From Larix kaempferi (Eukaryota > Streptophyta > Pinopsida > Pinales > Pinaceae), in NCBI GenBank assembly GCA_027924585.1, contig BSBM01000871.1:62001-126000 (forward strand): 64,000 bases of DNA. The letters run 5' to 3'. The notes beneath the pieces were generated by a model. The model was given only the letters and a program-made list of their open reading frames with translations, was not told the DNA's origin and made no database searches. The position numbers and the translations under genes are program-made. Numbering within the stretch: the stretch's first letter is position 1; every line of letters starts with the position of its first letter. Shown here one piece after another: positions 55,357 to 64,000 of the stretch.

Positions 55357-56961
55357 ATGTCTCCTCTGAATCGTTTTGAAATCTCAGGGTATGAAATTAT
55401 TGAAGCTAATCAGGAGGTTGCCCAGAAATTCGAGAAAATGGGATGGACGCATTTCTTTCAAAGCTTTGATGGTCATCATGTGGAGATTACCAGAATGTTT
55501 GCAATGGGTTTTAAAAATGACAGAGTGCGAATTGGGGGTTTTGAGTTTGTTATCAATGAAGACAGCATTGCTGAAGCCACGAAGCTTCCCCAGGTGGGAG
55601 AACGCTGGTTTAAAGGCCTTATGGTTGATAAGAAGAAGTGTTTGGCATTGTTCTCGCCTCTACCAGATAAAACGAAATTGAGAGTAGGCGTGCCTGTAAA
55701 ATTTCTCAAGCCCGAGTGGAGAGCTTACTATGAAATCTTGGTAAGGTACGTAACCTGTTGTGGACGTTTTTCCCATTTGCATTTGTATCATTTACGGTTG
55801 TTGCTAGCGGTTAAGGGTTATAAACTTAACTTGCCCTTCTATCTGTGGCAAAGTCTGAAGAAAATGTCACAGTCCGTGAGAAATTTTAATAACCCTGATA
55901 ATAGTCTGTGTCACCATGGATTGGTTAAAATTTTGCTGCAATATCAATTATCCGTGAAAGGTCGGTCGTGGGATGAATTCCTAGTCGATTGTAAATTGGG
56001 GCCAACACAGCATTGGCCCAATTCGTCTCCTCGAGCTCGTAGGAAACGGAAAATTATAGATTCTGAGGATGATAGTTCAGAGGATAATGAACCAGAGGCC
56101 ATAAGCACGTCTGTAGATGATGAGGTAGATAAAAACGACGATAGGGTTTCAGTTCCTTGCAGTTCTAGGGAAATTTTAAATGAATCTCAACCCGATAATA
56201 TTGATGGAAACCCTGTAAAATTAAAAGAGGGATCAGCCGAAGATGAAATTGATAAACCTACTGAATGTGATAAAATTCCTATGCGTAAGCTGAACCATTT
56301 GGCTCAGGTTTGTTGTGATAAACAAGGGTCGAAGGTTGGAAACCTATCATCTTCACGTAGAATCACCAGAAGCATGCATAGTCGTCACTCTACTCCAAGG
56401 TATAGGTCTGATCCACAGACTTCCAAATCTACTGCTGCCGAACCTGCAGTTGTAAACATTGAGGATGATATTCCGATACCTGTCCCTAGTGCATTTGGTG
56501 TAGGGAATTCCACCACTGTCCAGGAGAATGATGTGCCATCAGGTGAGGTTGAGGGTAATCTACCGGAAATAGATCCTGACACTGTACAATTTGAACCATC
56601 TCACCATCAGCGTTGTGATAGTCCTCGTTCTCCTCGTGTAGTCAGCGAAGACGAAACCCTACAGCAGGTATTAGGAAAGGTCTATCAGGATAAGAAAGTA
56701 GAGTCTAAAGGAAAACACAAACAGTATACGGTCTTGTTGGAAGAAGAAAATAAAACGCTCAAGAAAGAATTGTTAGAATGGATTGACAGGTGGAAAAGGG
56801 CCAATGTGAAAAAGAATCAATTCAAGAAATCTAAGAAATCCATATTAAAAACAAACCAGATGCTTTTGGAACGAATTGAAAATCAAAATGTCAAAATTAT
56901 CAGGTTGAAGGCTAAATTGGCTGAAGCCAGAAGAGTAGTGGCTCTTCGTAATGAAGCCTAA
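55357..56961 (+). CDS. 534-codon protein encoded inside the Tat-2 LTR
   Basis: An undamaged frame from ATG to TAA. Residues 1-220 look globular, with FEKMGWTHFFQSFDGHHVEITRMFA, VINEDSIAEATKLPQVGERWFKG and a run of Leu/Tyr/His helices (HLYHLRLLLAVKGY). This resembles accessory proteins linked to plant retrotransposons and the putative plant transposon protein family, by memory only. A basic cluster (RARRKRK, about 226-232) followed by an acidic SEDDSSEDNE tract suggests a nuclear localisation signal. Residues about 240-440 are acidic and disordered. Residues about 450-530 form a Lys/Glu-rich coiled coil. No catalytic motif seen. It sits between U3-like sequence and the primer site, so each LTR should carry a copy. 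Role unknown; a nuclear, self-associating, nucleic-acid or chromatin-binding protein is an inference. Confidence 0.75.
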   Translation: MSPLNRFEISGYEIIEANQEVAQKFEKMGWTHFFQSFDGHHVEITRMFAMGFKNDRVRIGGFEFVINEDSIAEATKLPQVGERWFKGLMVDKKKCLALFSPLPDKTKLRVGVPVKFLKPEWRAYYEILVRYVTCCGRFSHLHLYHLRLLLAVKGYKLNLPFYLWQSLKKMSQSVRNFNNPDNSLCHHGLVKILLQYQLSVKGRSWDEFLVDCKLGPTQHWPNSSPRARRKRKIIDSEDDSSEDNEPEAISTSVDDEVDKNDDRVSVPCSSREILNESQPDNIDGNPVKLKEGSAEDEIDKPTECDKIPMRKLNHLAQVCCDKQGSKVGNLSSSRRITRSMHSRHSTPRYRSDPQTSKSTAAEPAVVNIEDDIPIPVPSAFGVGNSTTVQENDVPSGEVEGNLPEIDPDTVQFEPSHHQRCDSPRSPRVVSEDETLQQVLGKVYQDKKVESKGKHKQYTVLLEEENKTLKKELLEWIDRWKRANVKKNQFKKSKKSILKTNQMLLERIENQNVKIIRLKAKLAEARRVVALRNEA

Positions 56962-57003
56962 TAGTTCTTTTTCTTGTTGACAGGTAACGATTATTTTGAT
57001 TTA

Positions 57004-57038
57004 GCATGTCTGTAAAATCGGAGATTTTACAGGCATGC
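57004..57038 (+). other. Perfectly pairing hairpin after the LTR ORF
   Basis: GCATGTCTGTAAAATC, loop GGA, GATTTTACAGGCATGC: a 16-bp RNA stem with one G-U pair and a 3-base loop, 43 bases after the stop codon. Possible transcript 3'-end or stability signal. Confidence 0.6.
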
Positions 57039-58318
57039 ATTTATAATTTTGTTTTAAATATTTCGGTTAACTATGTTAAATCGATTTTAATATGATATAT
57101 TTATTGAATTTAATGCAGGAGGGTTTTATCACCGTTTTCTTCCAGGAATGCAGGACGTATGGATGCGTTGGCGTGAAAGTGTAGCTGATCTGTTACTAGT
57201 TGGAGTATTCTGAATGGTCAAGAATGTTCTGAGATGTCTCGACTCAGGCTAGTCGATTCTATTTTCAGTATTTGGTGTAATTAGGTGCTTTTATGGTTAA
57301 GTAATTTCCTATAATGTTGCATGCAACATTTATAGCAAAAACCGACTCTCACTAGTATATTAAGGAAGATTTTTGATGAACTCGGGATGGATGAAGTGTA
57401 GAAGAAAAACTTCTTGAAATATATTCTATTGCTAGTATTACTTCAAACCTGAAGCTGTAGCTTTGTTGGGGATGATACTGGATATCTACGAATGATGCTG
57501 TGGATGGTATTCATTTTTGGGTTTTTTTTATATACATATATTTCAGTTTGTCATTTCTGTTTATACGCGAACTATGTATGCTGTGTCATACTGATGTTTA
57601 AACAATTTCTCACTTTGTCGTCTCAAGATTAGTTATTGAATGCATATGTCATTGTAGTTTGTTCATTAGTGTGTTCACTATGAACATTAGCTCGAATGAT
57701 ATGACTTCTTGTTTATTTAAAGTTTCATTTGTATGTTAATGGTGAATATTTAAATAAACATTATCTTAAATTTGAATGACTATCTTGAACAATAATTGTT
57801 AATCAGTTCTGGAAATGAAATTTGACTGTGTCTTTTAGGTTGAAATTCAAATCCATTTCTATATAGCAGAATAATTGTTGTTATAATTTAAACATGTTTG
57901 GTTTATATCGTACTTCAATTTTCTGTTATAAGATTAATGATTAATTTTAATTTTAAATCTGCTCTCAGCTGAGATAGGGTTAAATAGGATAGATAGATTA
58001 GTTTTAAGTTTATTTTATCTCTAGCATTAATCATCCTGCATACTGTAATTAAGTCTTCATACTTAGAAAATTTCACAAAAATTGAAGTCTTTCTTTTCAG
58101 AAAGCAGCTTTAGGATATTTGTAAATATATAGATAGGATAAACATTAGAATAGGTTAGACTTTGCTAGTTTTGAGGTTTCCTTAAGAGACAAACTAGCTG
58201 GTAGCAGGACCATAACCTGTGAGGTCTTGTTAACTTAAACACACCGGATACTGCTTTAAGTTGATTGTGTGGATAAAACCTCTTTATTGGCTCTGATTCA
58301 AAAAATCAGGCCAACAAA

Positions 58319-58335
58319 TGGCGCTAGAAGGAGGG
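58319..58335 (+). other. Probable Tat-2 primer binding site
   Basis: TGGCGCTAGAAGGAGGG starts two bases after the LTR end GCCAACA. The TGG (complement of CCA) plus position fits a tRNA primer site. I cannot name the tRNA with confidence. Confidence 0.55.
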
Positions 58336-58348
58336 CCTGAATTAAGTA

Positions 58349-61300
58349 ATGGCAGGTGAAACCAATGAAACATTTCCAACCAGCCAACAATCTTCGGAAA
58401 CTAGTAGATCACCTCTTAGTGAAACTGTAAGAAATATCCTTGAACGTGATCCTATTACTTCTCCTTTCACTCCTGCACAAAGTGCTCAAACTCTAGAGGA
58501 ATCCAGACATATCCTTACTAGAGCTTACGCTAATCAGTTAGGTATTACTCCAATAGATTATGGTCTTCCTAGACAACAGCGACATAACCCACAACTGACC
58601 ATAGTTACAGAAGATTTGGAAATAACTGATAATACTCCTCAACATCAAACTGAAAATTATCAAAGACATATTACACAAACCAATACCACAAGGAAGTTAA
58701 TTTCGGGAAGTGGTTCTGATCAGCCACCTTCACCTCCTGAGTCACCACCCAACAGTCCAAGATCTTCTCATTCTGAGAGTTCTTCTAGTTCTCAAGGAAG
58801 TCCAATGGCAGGAAATGCGGGAGGAGGAGGTAATCCTCCACCCCCTCCACCTAATCCACAGCTCCCTTGGTTACGGGCAGCTGCTGTAGCAATTCCTGGG
58901 ATACAACACCCATTACCAAAACATTCAGATAAGATTCTTCCTAAGTTTAACCCAGATGACAAAGAACCTGCAGAGGTACACATTGATAAATTTATGCTAG
59001 CTGTTCAAACCTTAAATGTTCAGCATGAGGATGTTGTTTGTCGATTATTTCCTCTCACCTTTGAGGGAAGAGCCTCTATCTGGTACTTTTCATTAGTACA
59101 AGGATCTATTACAAACTGGGAGGAATTTAACAAAGTTTTTTTAGATAAATTTGGGGAAGATAAAACACCTGCTCTTTTAGCCCTAGAATTATCTAGAATT
59201 AAAATGGAACCCAAAGAGAGGATTAAAGACTTCAATCAAAGGTTTCTAACATTAAAAAATAAAATTCCAATTGCTTCTCAACCACCGGAAGATATAATCA
59301 TCGAAAATTATACATCAGCCTTACCTAGGAATTCCGGAATGTTTGTTAAGAGGGCTGGAAAAACAACACTGATAGAAACATTTGATGAAGCAATTAAAGT
59401 AGAAAAAGATTTCATGTCTTATGAACCAGAAAGGAGTGGTAAAACTGATTCTTTTCCTCGAAAGAAAGTAGAGAGATCTACTTCAGATAAAGACAAAGCT
59501 TTTGATGTAGAACAGCTACAGAATGCTATCCGAACGTTAACTAATGAAGTTATTGGGTTAAAAAAAACCAGTTCTGAAGCTTCCCCTTCTAGGGATTACT
59601 TCAGAAATCAATTTAGACAAAACCCAAACACAAACAATAAGAATGCACCCCCAGATATAGCTGCTAATGAAGAGATCTTTAATACAATTCGAGCTGTCCT
59701 CTCTTTATCTGAAACAACTAGTCAAGAGATAAATCAGAATAAAGAAGACGAAGAATCTGAAAATGAAGATGAATCAGAAGAACCTCAACAAATCAATGGG
59801 CACTTCTGGGATAATTTTGTAAAAAAACATGAGAACAGAAGTCCACCCCCAGGACAACACGCATATAATACGCGTAGTAAAGCAACTGCAAATACTCCTG
59901 GTGCTTCAAGCTCTACTTCAAACACTGATAGTAATAACTCACAACCAAACAAACAAATTCAACTCGGTAAACAAACTCAGTCACATAAGGGTACCCAAAC
60001 CATTCAAAACACTCCGAAGTTGGATTTACAATATGACATAATTGAAGATTTGAAGAAGACACGTGCAAACATTAGTATGTACGATCTCCTTCAAATCTAT
60101 CCAATGCCTGATACTCCTATCATTAATCCTGCAGTAAGTACGATCATTCCAAATACAAAGCAAAATGTTGCTGCAAACAGTTCAGGCAATGATCCAACAG
60201 CAACTGATAAAGGGAAAACATCAACTGATAAAGCTTCTTTGATAGGTAAGAACTCTAAGTCAACTACACCTCCATTCTTACTTACCTTCGAAATTTTTAA
60301 TAGAAATGTCCACAATTGCATGGTAGATTCAGGAGCATCTTCTAATGTCATGCCTTTATCTGTGTGCAAGAAATTAAATGGCAAATTTGTCCCATCCAAT
60401 GCACAAATAACTCAATTAGATAGAACAAATGTTAAGGTTGTCGGAGAGATGAAAGATGTCTTAGTTAGGATTGCTTGTAATCCTTCAGTTTATCAAATCA
60501 TAGACATCGTAATCGCTGATATACCTGATGCATATGGATTGTTCTTAAGCAGGGATTGGTCTCAACAGCTAAATGGTTTCTTTGCCACTGATTGGTCAAC
60601 CTTGTGGTTACCAAAAAATGGAAAAGAAAATCAGATAAAGATACAAAGAGAAAGGTACATGAAACATACTGTTACAGAACTACATGATCCTAGTGAACCC
60701 GTGTTATTTTCTGATTCCATTATGGGAAACTACATGTATGAGTTAGGTTTTGGAGATTTCAAAGCTGAAACCTCCCTCCTTTCAGAAAGCAGCCAGCAAT
60801 CTGAGATTTGTAATGTAACAGTTATCTCCCCTAACTGTTCCCTTAAGGAGACCATTGGTAATGAAAATAATGTAAATATTGTAAATATCATAGAAAGCAA
60901 AGTAGTTGCACATAATTCTATTTGGACCCTTTATTTTGATGGTGCCAAATCCAAAGAAGGAGCGGGCGCTGGTTGTCTGCTAATAGATCCTCAAGGTAAT
61001 AAGACTTGTATAGCCTGTAGATTAGAATTTAGTTGTACAAATAATATGGTTGAATATGAAGCTTTGATTCAAGGATTGAAAAAAGCAATCGATTTGGGCA
61101 TCAAAGAGATAATGGTCTTTGGCGATTCAGAAATCATCGTTAGACAGGTACGTAATTCTATTCATTGTTTATCTGAACATTTGCAAAGCTATCAGAAGGA
61201 GGTATGGAATCTTATCACATATTTTGATGCATTTAACATAAATTCTATTCCTAGAAGTCAAAACCAAGAAGCCGACTTATTGGCAAATGTAGCTTCCAAA

Positions 61301-64000
61301 TTGATTCCTTCGGAAAATTTTTCGCCAGAATTCTTTTCTGTTGAATTAATTTTTAGACCTTCCATACCTGATAACATTTTTAATTGGCGTGTGTTTGATA
61401 ATGACACACAGGTACTGCATTTTCTGACAAATGATGGGATCTTTAAGGAGTCAGCAATAGATGAAATCACTCACGATGACAATTTACGAGATTTTTCGGT
61501 AATTAATGACTTTTGTTCAGTTGAGAAAGCTTTTGAACAGGTAAAACCCGTTCCCAACTCAGTATTGAGATTAGAAAAGTTTTTTGATCTGCAGGATAAG
61601 TTTAAGTCAGTTCCAAACTGTAAAACCAATAGCTCTTGCATGAAGTATGAAACTATCAATTTGGGAACGGAATCTAATCCCCAAACTATAAACCTAGGAA
61701 TAGATTGTGATCCTGTAGAAAGAACAGCTTTCATAAAATTATTTAAGGAGTTCAAAGATATATTTGCGTGGACATATGATGACTTAAAAACATTCAATAC
61801 TCAAGTCATGCAACATATAATTCCAATTAAACAAGAATCAAAACCTTTTCAGCAGAAATTAAGAAAATATCACCCATCATTAGAACCAACAATTAAGAAA
61901 GAACTGAATAAATTGCTAACTGCCAGGATCATTTTCCCTGTTAGACATACTCAGTGGGTAGCAAACTTAGTTCCAGTTAGAAAGAAAAATGGGGATATTC
62001 GATTATGTGTCGATTTTAGAAATTTAAATAAAGCTTCTGAAAAGGATAACTACCCAGTTCCACCCATGGAACAAATCCTTCAGAAAGTATCTGGGGCTGA
62101 GATACTGTCTCTCCTTGATGGTTTCTCAGGGTATAACCAAATACTAGTCTCCCCGGATGATCAGTTAAAAACAGCTTTTAGAACTCCATGGGGAACGTAT
62201 GCATACCGCAAGATGCCCTTTGGATTAATCAATGCGGGAGCAACATTTCAACGAGCAATGGATATTGCCTTTAGAGGCTTGATCAATCATTCAGTCGTTG
62301 TCTATTTGGATGACGTTACTGTTTATTCTAAACATCGCCCTGATCATCTTAACCATTTGAGAAAAGTGTTTGAACGATGTAGAAAGTTTGGAATATCTTT
62401 AAATCCTAAGAAAACAATATTTGCTGTTTCAGAAGGTATCTTGTTAGGATGTGTAGTATCAAAACATGGAATCATGATCGATCCGGAAAGAACACAAGCT
62501 ATTTCAAAGATTACTTTCCCTTCCAGCAAGAAAGGAATGCAGTCATTCTTAGGGAAAATTAATTTTGTCAGGAGATTCATCCCTAGTTTTTCAAAGACTG
62601 TTCGTCCTTTGCAGAAAATGATTAAAAAAGATGCTGTGTTTAATTGGGGACAAACTGAAAAAGAATCCTTTCAGAAAATTTTAGAAGCTATTTCAGAAGC
62701 TCCTAGTCTTCTAAGTCCAGATTTTAACAAGGATTTTATATTATATACCTTCGCTTCTGATATTGCCTATGCAGCAGTATTAACTCAATTAAACCAACAA
62801 AATAATGAGGTTCCAATTTCGTTCATGAGTTCGAATTTCAAAGGTGCTGAACTAAACTATCATGAAGTGGATAAACAAGCTTATGCTGTTTTTAAGGCGG
62901 TAAAACATTTTCGTCCTTACTTATTAAAATCCAAAACGAAAGTAATTGTACCTTATTCTTCAGTAAGAAATTTGTTGGTACAAAAGGATTTAGGGGAAAA
63001 AAGGGCACCGTGGATGACAGCTCTCCAAGAATATGACCTAGAAATCAAACCATCAATGATAGTTAAGGGACAAGGGTTGTGTAAACTAGCTGCTGAAGCT
63101 GCTCATTTGTCTGATGATAAAACTGAAATTGTCATTGATGAAGATTTACTTACCAGAGAAATTTACTTTTATCCACCACCTCAAGATTCTTGGTACACAG
63201 ATATACGAGTACTTCTGGAAACAGGGACTGCCCCTGATTACTTAGATCCAAGGAAGAAAAGAGCACTCAGATTGAAATCTGCCCCATACTTATTAATAGA
63301 TGGCATCCTCTTTCGAAGAAATTCAGATGGGGTATACCTTCGGTGTCTAGATAAAGATGAAACAGAAACAATTCTGAAAGAATTGCATTCAAGACCAGCG
63401 GGAGGTCATTTCGGTGGAGAAACCACAGCCCATAAAATTCTTAGGGCTGGTTATTATTGGCCTACTTTGTTCCAAGATTCATATACTTTCGTCAGAAGGT
63501 GTCAAGAGTGTCAACTTGCAGCAGGAAAGGTAAAAAAATATGCTTTCCCTTTACAACCTGTTTCAGCTGAAAGACCTTTTCAGCAGTGGGGCATCGATAT
63601 AATAGGTCCAATAAACCCTCCCTCATCAATGCGACACAAGTACATAATAACTGCAACTGATTATTTCACCCGTTGGGCTGAGGCTGCACCATTGAAGGTT
63701 GTGAATACTAATCAAGTTATATTATTTTTGGATTTCTTTATCATAACAAGATTTGGTATTCCTGATTCTTTGGTTTTTGATAATGCATCATATTTTTCAT
63801 CAATTGAATTGAGTCAGTTCGCTTTAGAAAAAGGAATAAGAATCAGGTATTCAGCTAATTACCATCCTCATGGGAATGGTCTGGCTGAGTCAACAAATAA
63901 AAATTTATTGAAAATTCTCAAAAGAACTGTTTCAGTTCACCACAGGAATTGGCATACAGAATTGGTTAATGCTCTTTGGGCAGACAGAGTAACTCCAAAA
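58349..64000 (+). CDS. Tat-2 gag-protease-RNase H-RT-RNase H-integrase, open to window end
   Basis: 1884 codons without a stop; the 3' end is outside. Gag: Pro/Ser-rich start, capsid-like core about 198-308 (FEGRASIWYF, NWEEFNKVFLDKFG); no CCHC knuckle found. Protease near 660 with the canonical DSGAS. Archaeal-type RNase H at about 855-985 with LYFDGAKSKEGAGAG, MVEYEALIQGL, VFGDSEIIV and QEADLLANVA (all four acidic residues). RT about 1160-1410 with CVDFRNLNK, DGFSGYNQI and catalytic YLDDV at 1319. Second RNase H about 1450-1550 with YTFASD in place of the catalytic site. Integrase from about 1677 with HHCC (GGHFGGE, CQECQ) and DDE residues in WGIDII, VFDNAS and GLAEST. It is the best-preserved pol here. 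The RNase H ahead of the RT is an unusual order, since in described Tat elements I know it lies after the RT-linked RNase H. Confidence 0.9.
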   Translation, partial: MAGETNETFPTSQQSSETSRSPLSETVRNILERDPITSPFTPAQSAQTLEESRHILTRAYANQLGITPIDYGLPRQQRHNPQLTIVTEDLEITDNTPQHQTENYQRHITQTNTTRKLISGSGSDQPPSPPESPPNSPRSSHSESSSSSQGSPMAGNAGGGGNPPPPPPNPQLPWLRAAAVAIPGIQHPLPKHSDKILPKFNPDDKEPAEVHIDKFMLAVQTLNVQHEDVVCRLFPLTFEGRASIWYFSLVQGSITNWEEFNKVFLDKFGEDKTPALLALELSRIKMEPKERIKDFNQRFLTLKNKIPIASQPPEDIIIENYTSALPRNSGMFVKRAGKTTLIETFDEAIKVEKDFMSYEPERSGKTDSFPRKKVERSTSDKDKAFDVEQLQNAIRTLTNEVIGLKKTSSEASPSRDYFRNQFRQNPNTNNKNAPPDIAANEEIFNTIRAVLSLSETTSQEINQNKEDEESENEDESEEPQQINGHFWDNFVKKHENRSPPPGQHAYNTRSKATANTPGASSSTSNTDSNNSQPNKQIQLGKQTQSHKGTQTIQNTPKLDLQYDIIEDLKKTRANISMYDLLQIYPMPDTPIINPAVSTIIPNTKQNVAANSSGNDPTATDKGKTSTDKASLIGKNSKSTTPPFLLTFEIFNRNVHNCMVDSGASSNVMPLSVCKKLNGKFVPSNAQITQLDRTNVKVVGEMKDVLVRIACNPSVYQIIDIVIADIPDAYGLFLSRDWSQQLNGFFATDWSTLWLPKNGKENQIKIQRERYMKHTVTELHDPSEPVLFSDSIMGNYMYELGFGDFKAETSLLSESSQQSEICNVTVISPNCSLKETIGNENNVNIVNIIESKVVAHNSIWTLYFDGAKSKEGAGAGCLLIDPQGNKTCIACRLEFSCTNNMVEYEALIQGLKKAIDLGIKEIMVFGDSEIIVRQVRNSIHCLSEHLQSYQKEVWNLITYFDAFNINSIPRSQNQEADLLANVASKLIPSENFSPEFFSVELIFRPSIPDNIFNWRVFDNDTQVLHFLTNDGIFKESAIDEITHDDNLRDFSVINDFCSVEKAFEQVKPVPNSVLRLEKFFDLQDKFKSVPNCKTNSSCMKYETINLGTESNPQTINLGIDCDPVERTAFIKLFKEFKDIFAWTYDDLKTFNTQVMQHIIPIKQESKPFQQKLRKYHPSLEPTIKKELNKLLTARIIFPVRHTQWVANLVPVRKKNGDIRLCVDFRNLNKASEKDNYPVPPMEQILQKVSGAEILSLLDGFSGYNQILVSPDDQLKTAFRTPWGTYAYRKMPFGLINAGATFQRAMDIAFRGLINHSVVVYLDDVTVYSKHRPDHLNHLRKVFERCRKFGISLNPKKTIFAVSEGILLGCVVSKHGIMIDPERTQAISKITFPSSKKGMQSFLGKINFVRRFIPSFSKTVRPLQKMIKKDAVFNWGQTEKESFQKILEAISEAPSLLSPDFNKDFILYTFASDIAYAAVLTQLNQQNNEVPISFMSSNFKGAELNYHEVDKQAYAVFKAVKHFRPYLLKSKTKVIVPYSSVRNLLVQKDLGEKRAPWMTALQEYDLEIKPSMIVKGQGLCKLAAEAAHLSDDKTEIVIDEDLLTREIYFYPPPQDSWYTDIRVLLETGTAPDYLDPRKKRALRLKSAPYLLIDGILFRRNSDGVYLRCLDKDETETILKELHSRPAGGHFGGETTAHKILRAGYYWPTLFQDSYTFVRRCQECQLAAGKVKKYAFPLQPVSAERPFQQWGIDIIGPINPPSSMRHKYIITATDYFTRWAEAAPLKVVNTNQVILFLDFFIITRFGIPDSLVFDNASYFSSIELSQFALEKGIRIRYSANYHPHGNGLAESTNKNLLKILKRTVSVHHRNWHTELVNALWADRVTPK

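Larger units (their letters stand above)
54188..58316 (+). repeat. Tat-2 5' LTR, 4.1 kb, containing an ORF
   Basis: Left end TGTTGGC at the sharp break in the gag remnant. Right end GCCAACA, two bases before a primer-site-like TGGCGC. The ends are 7-base inverted repeats. The LTR encloses the 534-codon frame at 55357-56961. Large LTRs are known in Ogre and other Tat elements. The second copy is outside the window, so the borders rest on one side only. Confidence 0.6.
54188..64000 (+). mobile_element. Tat-2: Tat-like retrotransposon, right end outside the window
   Basis: Starts with a 4.1-kb LTR that interrupts a gag remnant, then a primer-site-like TGGCGC and a gag-pol frame open for 1884 codons to the last base. 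Domain order is gag, protease, archaeal-type RNase H, RT, RNase H, integrase. The undamaged frame points to a young element, but the 3' LTR is not in view so age cannot be estimated. Confidence 0.8.

Noticed and set aside
57463-58316. Alternative shorter Tat-2 LTR starting at TGTTGGGG (57463)
   Set aside because: Only six terminal bases match, no polypurine tract precedes it, and the older gag is interrupted at 54188, not here. Not fully excluded without the 3' LTR.
58349-64000. Plant pararetrovirus or envelope-bearing virus
   Set aside because: The order gag-protease-RT-integrase with an LTR and integrase DDE motifs fits an LTR retrotransposon. No movement protein, coat protein or envelope frame is visible.

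Overview
The window looks like intergenic heterochromatin of a large plant genome. I see no host gene, tRNA or rRNA. Almost everything is LTR retrotransposon sequence, nested and in several states of decay. Plant origin follows from Tat-type Ty3/gypsy elements with an extra archaeal-type RNase H, a plant-mobile-domain-like accessory gene, and Copia elements primed by initiator tRNA-Met. A gymnosperm would fit the gag families and the nesting depth, but that is a weak guess.

Layout. (1) 1-8300: 3' part of a decayed Tat-like element on + (called E1). (2) 8335-34360: a + strand Ty3/gypsy element, probably a chromovirus (GyB), split into three coding pieces by two later insertions. These are a 15,649-bp Tat-like element on - (Tat-1, 9262-24910; 980-bp LTRs with 6 differences; duplication CTCTG) and a 7,220-bp Copia element on - (Copia-1, 25250-32469; 604-bp LTRs with about 40 differences). 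(3) 34361-about 49100: an old - strand gypsy element (GyC). GyB inserted into its integrase, and its 5' part was split by a + strand Copia element (Copia-2, 40322-47815; 604-bp LTRs with about 20 differences; duplication TTCTC). (4) About 49620-51100: remnant of a - strand Copia element. (5) 51245-54187: a gypsy integrase end, one LTR, then a gypsy gag start, an internal-LTR-internal arrangement. (6) 54188-64000: a + strand Tat-like element (Tat-2) with a 4.1-kb LTR that contains a 534-codon ORF, followed by a gag-pol frame that is still open at the window end.

Assembly order from junctions and LTR divergence: GyC is oldest, GyB inserted into GyC, then Copia-1 into GyB and Copia-2 into GyC, and Tat-1 into GyB most recently.

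Most unusual content. Three Tat-like elements have lost the catalytic Asp of the ordinary RNase H and carry a second RNase H. It sits as a separate ORF after the integrase in E1 and Tat-1, but between protease and reverse transcriptase in Tat-2. Tat-1 has an antisense, intron-bearing accessory gene with its own TATA box, a series of about 12 stem-loops whose stems differ in sequence but stay paired, and a GC-rich motif repeated in the LTRs and at both ends of the internal region. The two Copia elements share a splice-site-rich non-coding block in the place of the integrase, and both have long tandem-repeat zones before the 3' LTR.
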